From Bacteroides luti (GTDB lineage: Bacteria; Bacteroidota; Bacteroidia; Bacteroidales; Bacteroidaceae): 64,000 nt of DNA. The stretch covers positions 22,105-86,104 of the forward strand of contig NZ_FQTV01000018.1 of assembly GCF_900128905.1 (NCBI RefSeq). Reading direction: 5' to 3'. Positions 25,550 through 34,235 of the stretch are shown here, piece after piece. The position numbers and the translations under genes are program-made. The notes beneath the pieces were generated by a model that was given only the letters and a program-made list of their open reading frames with translations, was not told the DNA's origin and did no database searches. Within the stretch, counting starts at the first letter, position 1. Each line of letters opens with the position of its first letter.

Positions 25550-27212
25550 AAATTAGCTTCCATTTAGAATAGCCTGAATTTTCAATTTTTCCATTCTTTT
25601 TCAATGCAGAAAGTAAATTCCCCACCTTTCTATCCTTTTGTTGGTCGTTTAAAATATCAGATAGTTTATCATGCAAAAGCTCACTTATTTCAGCTTTTGA
25701 TGCACTCCCGTATTTCTTAATATATTCAATAATCATTCTTTTAAAATGGTTGTCATCAAAACTTTTATTCTTTATGTATTGAGCTTTAAGTTTTTCATTT
25801 TTTGTAGATTTTACGACTTTATATGATAGATAAATATTAGGTCTTCTCCCTTCAATAAATCCAAGTTTGTTAATATATCTATACTCTTGCTCAGAAATAG
25901 GACGTTTTTTCTGTACCTTATCGAGAGTAATAATGTCTTGAAGAGATAGGGTTGGGGTATTTATTAATATTTTTGCGAATTCTTCATTAAGAATACGCCC
26001 AGTTAAGGTTGCTTTTACTTTTCCGCCTGAAAGATCATAGTCCGGCATGGGAAAAAGTCTGGCACGCTGAAAATTGTAGATTTTCCTAATTCCTCCACCT
26101 TGTGTATCTATCATATTAAGATTTCTCATAGCTTCCACTAAATATGGATTTCTATAATACTCTTCTGGCGAATCCTCTGTTACAACGGTCTCTACAGATT
26201 TAGGTATAAATTCTCCATAATTAGAAAATACTAAATGGTCATCTTCAAATTCAACAACATTTATTCTTGCACCTTTTGTATAGTCTTGGTGTGCAATACA
26301 GTTCTGTATAAGTTCTCGGATATTAAAAGGTTCATATCTCAATAATTCTTCAGGGAACAAAGTACTATCTCTCAAATATCTGTATTTTAGATTCCTGATT
26401 TTACGAAAAACTTCTTCTACAGATAGTAATAATGGAATAGAAAAAATTTCAAAATCTTTATCTTGGTTGTCAAGCGTTTTGAGATTCCATCTTATTTTAG
26501 CAACAGAAGGACTCAAAAAATGCTCTGATTCTTCTTTTCCAAGTAATATAAGAGCTGCATTTGTTATTTTTCCATTACGAGTAAGTTTTGCTTTGTTCAA
26601 GAAAATTTCATTACTCCAGTTATCAACCTCTTCCGCATATTTAGGATTACGTTTCTTGTATTCGTTTCGGGCCTTAGCAATGGCATCAGAATCAAGATCG
26701 GTAATTGTTGCTTCTTCAATAATGTTTGCACTCCAATCTTCAATTGAAGTAGTTTCTGCAAGAATAGTTTCCTTTCTCTCTTTTCTCATTTCTATTAAGC
26801 TATCTCCAATTCTTTGCCATGCTTTCTTATGGGCATAAACCGGTAATCTTTTTTGATGTTTAGGGATATGCAGAATCCAAACATATTTGTTAGTATCTTC
26901 TGTGAAATATTCATCAACGAATAAACCTTCTGAGCTAAGATTTGTACAACTATCTAATAATGTTCTGATAACATTCTCTTTCGTGAAGCTAGCAAAATCT
27001 TGAATGCCTTTTATTTTTAGGCTTTTATCTTCAACACCTATAATGAGATGTCCTCCATTCATATTTGAGATTGCAGAAATATATGAAATAATATCTTCTC
27101 CTTCATTCCCTCTTATAAAATGCTTTAGCTTGGAAAACTCTTTCCATTCACAAGATTCATTTTCAATGGGAAATTGTTGTTTTAGATAATTCTGTAATTC
27201 TGTTTCTTTCAT
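25548..27212 (-). CDS. AlbA_2/Schlafen-like ATP-binding protein (GHKL) with C-terminal winged helix
   Basis: The 554-residue protein has three recognisable parts. An AlbA_2 (divergent AAA-4 / Schlafen-like) domain spans about 20-140, with 'ISAISNMNGGHLIIGVED' as its signature. A GHKL-type ATPase segment spans about 290-400, with 'NIRELIQNCIAHQDY' (Bergerat-type N and H residues), 'DDHLVFSNYGEF' and 'TQGGGIRKI'. A winged-helix region covers about 480-554. Such proteins are usually called ATP-dependent helicase-related regulators, and some belong to defence loci. A TATATTTG element (27259-27266, minus) lies 47 bp upstream. Confidence 0.85.
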   Translation of the reverse strand: MKETELQNYLKQQFPIENESCEWKEFSKLKHFIRGNEGEDIISYISAISNMNGGHLIIGVEDKSLKIKGIQDFASFTKENVIRTLLDSCTNLSSEGLFVDEYFTEDTNKYVWILHIPKHQKRLPVYAHKKAWQRIGDSLIEMRKERKETILAETTSIEDWSANIIEEATITDLDSDAIAKARNEYKKRNPKYAEEVDNWSNEIFLNKAKLTRNGKITNAALILLGKEESEHFLSPSVAKIRWNLKTLDNQDKDFEIFSIPLLLSVEEVFRKIRNLKYRYLRDSTLFPEELLRYEPFNIRELIQNCIAHQDYTKGARINVVEFEDDHLVFSNYGEFIPKSVETVVTEDSPEEYYRNPYLVEAMRNLNMIDTQGGGIRKIYNFQRARLFPMPDYDLSGGKVKATLTGRILNEEFAKILINTPTLSLQDIITLDKVQKKRPISEQEYRYINKLGFIEGRRPNIYLSYKVVKSTKNEKLKAQYIKNKSFDDNHFKRMIIEYIKKYGSASKAEISELLHDKLSDILNDQQKDRKVGNLLSALKKNGKIENSGYSKWKLI

Positions 27213-27784
27213 GCTTTATGGTGTCCTTGTTGGCATATTTAAGTTGTAAAAATATATGCAAATATAATAATTAATAGATATCTATAGCTACTATTTTTTT
27301 ATTTATTAAAAAATGACTTTTCCCCATTTCTTAAATATAAGAAAATGCAGCACACAAATATTGGATTTTTTCCCATGTAAACTCTAGAGAAAAGAATAAA
27401 AAGAGTAGTAACTTATTCATCTTCATTATTTCAAATTTTGTTTATTATAATTCCGATACAAAGTTCCAGTTCTTTCGATTGCTATTCAATCGCTATATTG
27501 AGTGGCCTTAGTAATCATTAATAATGATTTATAGTTAATAATATGCTAATTACAGGATATAAGAGTTTTATATAACCCCCTGATTTTATTAGAATCAGGG
27601 ATTACTTATTTTGTCTTAGTTCTTGCTTGACAAATTCATTTACACCCTCATTAATATCCTGATAAGTAATTTTGAATTATTTGAAAATGCCTTGATTGCT
27701 AGATATTAGTTGAACTGAGATTATTCTTGTTTTTATTTATAAACATTAACCAACATTGGTGTGCTTATACAAAGTGAGTTTTTT
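27213..27784. other. Intergenic region without a recognisable gene
   Basis: This is 572 bp of AT-rich DNA. It holds the probable -7 element of the AlbA/GHKL gene and a hairpin CCCTGATT / AATCAGGG at 27578-27600. No coding frame resembles a known family. Confidence 0.6.
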
Positions 27785-28045
27785 TTATTCAACTTTTTGC
27801 ATAGTAAATAGAACATATTTTTTGTATTTATTTCTATTAAATAATCCCTTATCAAGGGCAAACTCTGTATTATCGATATGGATTCTTGTGTCTAAAAGGT
27901 CGTAAGCCGGAGCTAAGCGAAAGTCTCCATCTTTAGTTTCAAGTATAGAGAAATTCTTTAAATGAGCATCTCCATTAGAAAATAAGAAATTGAACATGAC
28001 TAAACGAAAGAACTTTAATTGTTCAATAAATTGAGATAAAAACAA
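27785..28045 (-). pseudogene. HipA kinase C-terminal fragment
   Basis: The 86-codon frame contains 'FLFSNGDAHLKNFSI' and 'GDFRLAPAYDLL', the catalytic loop (D in NGDAHLKN) and the metal-binding Asp region (APAYD) of HipA-type serine/threonine kinases. Intact HipA proteins have about 300-440 residues, so both ends are missing. The only possible start is TTG, and a TGA lies three codons before it. No HipB gene is adjacent. The palindromes just upstream look like a former operator. Confidence 0.75.
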
Positions 28046-28050
28046 TAGAA

Positions 28051-28129
28051 ATCACATTTTATTGTGATTTTAGTAGAAAATCGTTTCCCGTTAATGAAGC
28101 TTTGTTTAATAATCACAAAATATTGTGAT
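28051..28129. promoter_or_regulatory. Two ATCACA-N6-TGTGAT palindromes (candidate hipBA operators)
   Basis: ATCACATTTTATTGTGAT (28051-28068) and ATCACAAAATATTGTGAT (28112-28129) share identical 6-bp arms and 6-nt spacers, with centres 61 bp apart. They lie immediately upstream of the HipA fragment. Paired palindromes are the usual HipB operator arrangement. Confidence 0.55.
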
Positions 28130-28175
28130 TTTTGATTATAAGGCTTAGGCTGTTTTATATAGCATATCGATTAAA

Positions 28176-28221
28176 AAGAATAGCCTTAACAGAGTGGAGA
28201 TACTCTGCTAAGGCTATTCTT
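28176..28221. terminator. Terminator of the GH20-GH29 operon
   Basis: A 20-bp stem with one mismatch (AAGAATAGCCTTAACAGAGT and its complement) has a short loop. A T-rich tract follows in the minus direction, 23 bp after the GH20 stop. Confidence 0.8.
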
Positions 28222-28243
28222 ATATATTTTACGATAATAAGTT

Positions 28244-30502
28244 TTAATGCTTCAACCATTCAGCAGGCCATTCAATCTTGTCACCTTTATAATTGTAAGT
28301 ACTCATTTTAAGTGTGCCGCCGTTATGATCAAAATAGAGGATCTTTACTGGATGCAGACCTTTTGACAATGCCATTTGAGAAGTGATCTCTTTCGGAGAG
28401 TGACCACCATCATTATCAAGAATCAGCTGGCCGTCCACTTCCATTGTGCTGCCATCGTCTGATAGCAATGCAAAGGTGTAGATTCCATCTGCAGGAACAT
28501 TCAGATAGCCGGTTAGTACCAGGCCGATATTACCTTTTACTTCTTTCGGGATGGAGACAGTGGAAACCTGATACTCTCCATTTACAGGAGCAGCCTCTAT
28601 TTCACGGCAACGTTCCCCAACATATTCGTGCCAGGTAGCTTTCAGTCCACTTCCCTGAATAGTGGCCGGAGTAGCCGGAGAATAATCCATCTTGATGAAC
28701 TTCGCTTTTACAGCTTCGGATGGAGTTCCGTCGGCACGGAAAGTACGGAAAATATAATCTGTGGATTGATCAATAGTTATCGGACCATTATAGAGGGCAG
28801 AACTTCTTGTCGGATTCTTGCCATCAGTGGTATAACGAATCTCTACATTTGGCTTCAGACAAGTCAGATTTAATGTCTTGCTATCAATAAATGCATTTGT
28901 TTCATAGAAACCGCCTAAATCTGGAACACGGTAGTTCACCTTCTCAGCTTCCAGTAATTTCAATTGTGCAGGAAGTCGGTTTAGGAAATCCTTTTCATTC
29001 TTTTTCTCTGCTGGCAGCCAAACCATCTCACTGAAAGCAACCAGTCGGGGGAACAACAGATATTCAACTCTTTTAATGGTTGGCACCGATTCCGTCCATA
29101 AGTTACATTGCGCTCCAATGATATTCTGCTTCTGAGCATCAGACAATCCTTCGAGCAGTGGATTGTAGTTATAAAGAGTTGACATTGAATTCTTGTCTTC
29201 CCAGTTATCCAGATAGAATGCACCGTTAGGACACAAAATAGCCTGATTGCCTTGTGCAGTAGCCTGTGGAACAGCATTCGGAGCCCAGGTACGCCACCAG
29301 GTAATGGTTGCCGTTTTAGACAGACCACCTTCCAGAATTTCGTCCCAACCTATCATGCGGCGACCATTCTCGTTAAAGAACTTTTCCATGTTGTGAACGA
29401 ACCATGCCTGCAATTGCTCAGGAGTATTCAATCCTTGCTCCTTCATTCTGCGCTGACAGTCGGGGCACTTCTTCCAGTTGGTTTTCTCTACTTCGTCGGC
29501 ACCCAGATGAATGTATTGATAAGGGAATAACTGCATCACTTCGCGATACACATTCTTGCAAAATTCCAGTGACGAATCTTTTCCCGGACAGATAGGAGAG
29601 GAGAAAGTAGTTCCCCATCCAACCATGCCTGTGCAGGCCACATCCGGATAATTGCTGATAGCTGCCATAAAATGTCCCGGCATATCTATTTCGGGAATAA
29701 TGTCGATACCTCGTTGTGTTGCGTAAGCTACCACTTCACGAATATCATCCTGAGTATAGAACCCGCCGTAAAGAGTATCTGTTCCCTGAATCTGCATTTT
29801 TGCTTCCGGCAAGTGGAAGTCCGAGTTCTCATATTTTTTCTCAAATTTCTGGCAATCGCGGTCTTGATTATTGAAATGTCTCCACGCACCTTTCTCAGTA
29901 AGCAAAGGATATTTCTTTATTTCAATGCGCCATCCCTGATCATCGGTAAGATGCCAGTGAAACTTATTCAGTTTATAAAGAGCCATTAAGTCGAGTACCC
30001 TTTTTACTTCAGCTTTGCTCCAGAAGTGGCGGGAAGAGTCGAGCATAAAACCTCTCCATGGAAGAGCAGGAGAGTCCTCTATCTTTACTTCGGGAATTGT
30101 ACGTCCCTGCAATAATTGTCGCAGAGTGGCGATACCGGCAATTACTCCCTGATAATCTTTCCCTTCAATCTTAATACTCTTTGCAGTTACCTTCAATCGG
30201 TAAGCACCGGCTTTTGGCAGAGAGCTATCCAGAGAAATCTGTATCACACTATTTTTGCTATTGCTCACTTTCAATGAAGTCCCAGCTGCTGCACCAATTA
30301 CCTGTTGCAGATATTCGGCTGCAGGGCGCAGACTTGCGGCAGTAGCAGTTATGGTTTGTCCGCTTTTAAGGTTGAATACACCGGAACCTTCTTCCATAGA
30401 AAGAGGTTTTGGAACGATAGACACTGTGTTTTTTGCTATTGTTGGTATGCCAATCATAATTAACGCAACCAGCAGGCAAACTCTTATTTTTTTATTTAGC
30501 AT
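28244..30502 (-). CDS. Beta-N-acetylhexosaminidase, GH20, with PA14-like C-terminus
   Basis: The 752-residue exported protein has a signal peptide (first 23 residues). It has a GH20 N-terminal domain (about 28-145), a TIM barrel (about 148-500) with the catalytic pair D336-E337 in HLGADEVEK, a beta-sandwich similar to chitobiase C-terminal or Fn3-like domains (about 535-610, 'IRYTTDGKNPT'), and a PA14-like module (about 625-745, 'DDGSTMEVDGQLILDNDG'). It removes terminal GlcNAc or GalNAc, probably in the periplasm. It follows the GH29 gene by 38 bp and ends the operon. Confidence 0.92.
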   Translation of the reverse strand: MLNKKIRVCLLVALIMIGIPTIAKNTVSIVPKPLSMEEGSGVFNLKSGQTITATAASLRPAAEYLQQVIGAAAGTSLKVSNSKNSVIQISLDSSLPKAGAYRLKVTAKSIKIEGKDYQGVIAGIATLRQLLQGRTIPEVKIEDSPALPWRGFMLDSSRHFWSKAEVKRVLDLMALYKLNKFHWHLTDDQGWRIEIKKYPLLTEKGAWRHFNNQDRDCQKFEKKYENSDFHLPEAKMQIQGTDTLYGGFYTQDDIREVVAYATQRGIDIIPEIDMPGHFMAAISNYPDVACTGMVGWGTTFSSPICPGKDSSLEFCKNVYREVMQLFPYQYIHLGADEVEKTNWKKCPDCQRRMKEQGLNTPEQLQAWFVHNMEKFFNENGRRMIGWDEILEGGLSKTATITWWRTWAPNAVPQATAQGNQAILCPNGAFYLDNWEDKNSMSTLYNYNPLLEGLSDAQKQNIIGAQCNLWTESVPTIKRVEYLLFPRLVAFSEMVWLPAEKKNEKDFLNRLPAQLKLLEAEKVNYRVPDLGGFYETNAFIDSKTLNLTCLKPNVEIRYTTDGKNPTRSSALYNGPITIDQSTDYIFRTFRADGTPSEAVKAKFIKMDYSPATPATIQGSGLKATWHEYVGERCREIEAAPVNGEYQVSTVSIPKEVKGNIGLVLTGYLNVPADGIYTFALLSDDGSTMEVDGQLILDNDGGHSPKEITSQMALSKGLHPVKILYFDHNGGTLKMSTYNYKGDKIEWPAEWLKH

Positions 30503-30540
30503 GACTTTTATAAGTTTCTGTGTTTTTTGTATTTAATGAG

Positions 30541-32421
30541 TTACTTTACTTCTATTTCTGCATATCCGGCCTCTTGAGTGCCATCCGTATTACTTAATGC
30601 TGTAAGCTTCACAAATCGTACTTTTTTCTTCTGGAAGTACTTTGTCTGAGGAATCGGATTGTTCTTTATGTTCGAGAACTCACCTTCAGATACCGTTTCC
30701 CAATTCTTCCCGTCGGCAGAAACAGAAAATTTGTAATTGAAGATCACCCCTTTAGCTCCTACTTTTTTATCTGGAGTATAGGTAAACTCTGAAATCTGAG
30801 CGTCTTTTTGTAAATCGATGATCAATTCGTGAGGCAGATTACTTTGCTGTATATACACGGTAGCAGGATTGCCATCAATAGCAGCAGAAGCAGTTGCATC
30901 ACCATTCAGAATCTTCCAGTTCTTAGTGATATTCAGTTTACCCTTTTCGCTATTGTTGCTTTGTGCTTCCACCGGAGCATTGTAAACAGACAAAGTAGAA
31001 ATTAAAGGGCAAGCCTTCGAATCTGTAATATGAATACGAATTTTAGAAGCCGTAGTCGATGGAATACGCAAGATGCGTTTGTTACCAATGGTTGTTGCTT
31101 TGGCCACCTCTTTCCAGCTGCCATTCTGATAAGCATCAACGGTGAATGCCTTAACACGTTGTCCGAGTGCAATGTACTCACGCAACAAAACCCGGTTGAA
31201 AGTAGTGTTCTTCTTAAAGTCGAGAGTCAACGTAGCGTTGGTTACCCCGTCATCAGTTGCCCAGTAAGTCTTGTTATCTCCGTCAACAACATTGCGTGCA
31301 GCATAACTTTTAGACTTTTCACGAACATTAGAAGCTGTAACCATTTTTCCCTTCGCGAGATCGTTGGCAAGCTCTTTTCTGATAATCCGTGCAAATTCAA
31401 GCAAAGACTTCTCATCTATTTCATTCACAAGACCGCGACGATCCACCGGCAGATTCAGAATCATATTACCGTTGCGCCCTATGGAGTTATAATACAGTTC
31501 AACCAGTTGCTGAGGAGTCTTAACCTTTGAATCTTCCGAAGCATGGTAGAACCATCCCGGACGAATGGAAGTGTTCACCTCCGCCGGAACCCAGTAATTA
31601 CCATCTTCGTGTCCGTTGCGAAGTTGTTCATACAGCGGCCATCCCGGCCACACCTCATCACGTCTCAATGTACTCCAGTTTGTTTCTCCTACCCAACCTT
31701 CTTCCGTTCCGCACCAACGGCAATCGGGGCCAGCATCACTAAATAACATAATATTTGGCTGAAGAGAATAAACCAACTTATACGTATTTGGCCAGTCATA
31801 ATAAGTCTTGCGATCTATGGTTCGTTGCTCGTTGGCTCCGCCGTAATACCCCGTTCCACCATTGGCACCGTCAAACCACATTTCGAAGATATCCCCGTAA
31901 TTAGTCAGAATCTCCTTTAGTTGATTGCGGAAATAAGTAATATAATCGGGAGAGCCATACACTGCACTATTGCGATCCCACGGAGAAAGGTAAAGACCAA
32001 GTTTCAGCCCATACTCATCACACGCCTTACGAAGTTCAGCAATAACATCGCCTTTGCCATTCTTCCATGGAGAAGCTTTTACCGAATAGTTGGTGTATTT
32101 GGAAGGCCACAAGCAAAATCCGTCGTGGTGTTTAGTTGTGAGAATAATCCCCTTGAATCCCGCCTCCTTGCAAATGCGAGCCCATTGACGGCAATCCAGT
32201 TGAGTAGGATTGAACAGCTTAGGATCTTTGTCGCCATATCCCCATTCCATATCCGTAAACGTGTTCATACTGAAATGGATAAAAGCATACATCTCCATTT
32301 CCTGCCATTTTAACTGACGCTGATCGGGCACCGGACCACATGGTGCAGGTTGTGCTTTTAGTAGCTGACTTGGAAGACAAGTAAACAAGCCCATCATTCC
32401 TGCTAAAACTAATTTCTTCAT
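30541..32421 (-). CDS. Alpha-L-fucosidase, GH29, with two discoidin-like modules
   Basis: The 626-residue exported protein (signal peptide ending near LKAQ, residue 24) has the GH29 barrel with FIHFSMNTF at 47-55, TKHHDGFCLW at 96-105 and MWFDGANG at 181-188 (nucleophile D184). The 'FIHFSMNTFTD' form is typical of the subgroup that acts on alpha-1,3/1,4-fucose of Lewis-type glycans. Two F5/8 type C-like domains follow (about 365-480 and 495-625). It is the first gene of an operon with GH20, a pair suited to fucosylated N-acetyl-hexosamine glycans. A TATATTTG -7 element lies at 32515-32522. Confidence 0.9.
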   Translation of the reverse strand: MKKLVLAGMMGLFTCLPSQLLKAQPAPCGPVPDQRQLKWQEMEMYAFIHFSMNTFTDMEWGYGDKDPKLFNPTQLDCRQWARICKEAGFKGIILTTKHHDGFCLWPSKYTNYSVKASPWKNGKGDVIAELRKACDEYGLKLGLYLSPWDRNSAVYGSPDYITYFRNQLKEILTNYGDIFEMWFDGANGGTGYYGGANEQRTIDRKTYYDWPNTYKLVYSLQPNIMLFSDAGPDCRWCGTEEGWVGETNWSTLRRDEVWPGWPLYEQLRNGHEDGNYWVPAEVNTSIRPGWFYHASEDSKVKTPQQLVELYYNSIGRNGNMILNLPVDRRGLVNEIDEKSLLEFARIIRKELANDLAKGKMVTASNVREKSKSYAARNVVDGDNKTYWATDDGVTNATLTLDFKKNTTFNRVLLREYIALGQRVKAFTVDAYQNGSWKEVAKATTIGNKRILRIPSTTASKIRIHITDSKACPLISTLSVYNAPVEAQSNNSEKGKLNITKNWKILNGDATASAAIDGNPATVYIQQSNLPHELIIDLQKDAQISEFTYTPDKKVGAKGVIFNYKFSVSADGKNWETVSEGEFSNIKNNPIPQTKYFQKKKVRFVKLTALSNTDGTQEAGYAEIEVK

Positions 32422-32607
32422 ATAATTTTTTAAAAGGTTTCAGGATTAATACATTTCTATATACAATTAAAACAGCCTATTTACCTAGGTAGATGCTATA
32501 TTTTATTAGAAATACAAATATAAATAATATTTAATAGGCGAATTTTATTTCTAAAAATATTGTCGAACAATAGGCGCAAGTTTGCATGTTGTTTTAAGAT
32601 GTATCAC

Positions 32608-32633
32608 GCCGGAGTTTAGTAAAACTCCGGTTT
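32608..32633. repeat. Hairpin beside the TGTACA array
   Basis: GCCGGAGTTT and AAACTCCGG form a 9-bp stem with a short loop. A related hairpin, CTCGGGAGTTT / AAACTCCCG, lies at about 32782-32805 on the other side of the array. The two appear to frame it. Confidence 0.55.
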
Positions 32634-32670
32634 GTCTTTTCAAAAACTATTCCGGATGTTTGTGTATTCT

Positions 32671-32742
32671 TGTACAAAAGAATGCATTCTTCTGTACAAA
32701 ACAATTAATTCTTTTGTACAGAAGATATAATTGTTTTGTACA
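32671..32742. repeat. TGTACA repeat array, copy 2 (22-bp period)
   Basis: TGTACA occurs at 32671, 32693, 32715 and 32737, again exactly 22 bp apart, with spacer sequences closely related to those at 3642-3713. It lies 250 bp upstream of the GH29 start in a 1.4-kb gene-free region. Confidence 0.75.
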
Positions 32743-32880
32743 ACATTGCATCAACCTCCCGCCTGAGATAAAAAAAGTCACTCGGGAGTTTGAGTAAACT
32801 CCCGTTGGACGTTTCCGGAAAGCCGGAATAGGATTTCATAACCTGCCGAATCACTACATAAATTTTAATTTTGCGAAATT

Positions 32881-33213
32881 GATCTAGCAATCTAGCAGTA
32901 AGCCTTTAAGTTGTTGTTTATAAGTATGATAGAGGTGCTAGATTAAAATAATTTGATCTAGCGTTGATCTAGCAATCTAGCACCTTGTCTCGTCTTGATA
33001 TGGTTGACTTTGCTTATTGTTAATCCTTGTATAGGTTGGTTAAGGTGTTGTTTATTAACTGTTTTTCTGTGATAAGTTGTCTGGGCTGTATATGATTTGT
33101 CTGCCAAAGCGCTAGATCGCTAGATCACTGCTAGATCAATTAGGTTTGATCTAGCGGGGGTAATGTGGTTATAGTCAATTTGTTATGCGGGTGGTGCTAG
33201 ATTGCTAGATCAA
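32881..33213. repeat. CTAGATC / GATCTAGC repeat cluster with 21-bp terminal inverted repeat
   Basis: Twelve CTAG tetranucleotides occur in about 330 bp, mostly as GATCTAGC or its complement GCTAGATC. The 21 bp at 32964-32984 is the exact reverse complement of 33193-33213. A third, incomplete copy starts near 32880. The interior (about 32985-33110) has no coding potential. The arrangement could be a structured RNA, a multi-site operator or a miniature mobile element. Confidence 0.7.
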
Positions 33214-33475
33214 TTTGTGGATTTTTAATTTTCTTGAGAAGGTTATTATTATGTGTAACCAGTTAAAATATCATTGATAAACTTTGTTATAAAAAGTTTC
33301 TTTTAAAAATATCATCTTGTTTTTTTATCCTGTGGAAGAAAGATTGATTGATATATCAGTTATCCTGTCTATCCTATGTAAAGATGTATACTTCCTGAGA
33401 TAAACATTATATGTGCAAGGAATTAAGATAGATATTTTGCATCGTCAACTCAAATAGCAACTATATATTAATGCT

Positions 33476-33629
33476 GGTATTCAAAAGGATAGCCATAACA
33501 ACAATGTCCCTCCTTCTAAAGGCTCCAATCAAAGCAAAAACTATTAAACGTACCCGCTCGCTTAGAAAGAAATCAGATAATTCTAATGGTGGGCAACTTG
33601 AGAATGGAAGAACTACCTTGAAACTGTAA
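33476..33629 (+). pseudogene. IS66-family transposase N-terminal remnant
   Basis: Frame 33476-33544 encodes GIQKDSHNNNVPPSKGS and then a stop. In the +1 frame, 33546-33626 continues with KRTRSLRKKSDNSNGGQ. Together they follow the IS66 TnpC signature K-D-S-H-N-S-S-x-P-P-S-K then R-T-R-S-L-R-x-K-S-x(4)-G-G-Q. The gene is broken by a stop and a frameshift, and the rest is missing. The flanking 33214-33475 and 33630-33832 show no other feature. Confidence 0.7.
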
Positions 33630-33832
33630 TATTGGGTGAAATTAGTCAAAAAAGATGTTGTTAATATAAATAAGATTTTTACCTTTGGGAACAAAAAATG
33701 AAACAATTGAAATTAATAAGCATATAACCATCAAAGGGTTTAATCAAATCAAAAAAGTGGTTTGCAATAAATATAGTAGTATATATATGGTTCATATTCA
33801 ATAATATAAAAACAAATTTAAATTGAATATTT

Positions 33833-34234
33833 ATGAAATTCAGTAACGTGAGATTATTAGTCAAAGACTACAAAAAGTGCTTTAAATTTTACACAGAACA
33901 ATTAGGATTTGAACCACTTTGGGGAGATGAAAACGGATGTTATGCTTCATTTAAAGTGGCAGACGGGATTGAAGGATTTGCCATTTTTGTTTCTGATTAT
34001 ATGGCTCCAGCTGTTGGAAATGTTGAAAAAACACAGCCGATTGGTTACAGGGAAAAATCAATGGTTGTTTTTGAAGTAGAGAATGTGGATGATACCTATC
34101 GAGCTTTTTTAGAAAAAGGCATTAACTTTATTAATGAACCGACTGATATGCCCGACTGGGGGATGAGAGTTGTTCACTTGCGGGACCCGGAAGAAAATTT
34201 AATTGAGTTTTTTACACCTTTAGCTGCACAGTAA
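33833..34234 (+). CDS. VOC-family (glyoxalase-like) protein
   Basis: The 133-residue protein shows the paired beta-alpha-beta-beta-beta modules of the vicinal oxygen chelate fold: 'VRLLVKDYKKCFKFYTEQLGF' starts the first module, and 'RDPEENLIEFF' ends the second with the usual metal-ligand Glu. Such proteins include glyoxalases, dioxygenases and resistance proteins, and the substrate is unknown here. It is followed after 1 bp by the DUF5131 gene, so the two are almost certainly co-transcribed. Confidence 0.8.
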   Translation: MKFSNVRLLVKDYKKCFKFYTEQLGFEPLWGDENGCYASFKVADGIEGFAIFVSDYMAPAVGNVEKTQPIGYREKSMVVFEVENVDDTYRAFLEKGINFINEPTDMPDWGMRVVHLRDPEENLIEFFTPLAAQ

Positions 34235-34235
34235 T

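Noticed and set aside
27578..27600. Hairpin CCCTGATT / AATCAGGG as a terminator
   Set aside because: No T run follows in either direction and no gene ends nearby, so it is not called as a terminator.
31030..31530. Plus-strand open frame of 166 codons
   Set aside because: It is antisense to the GH29 fucosidase, whose motifs and domains are clear.
33461..33706. Minus-strand open frame of 81 codons
   Set aside because: It lies opposite the IS66 remnant, whose plus-strand frames match a known transposase signature; the minus frame matches nothing.
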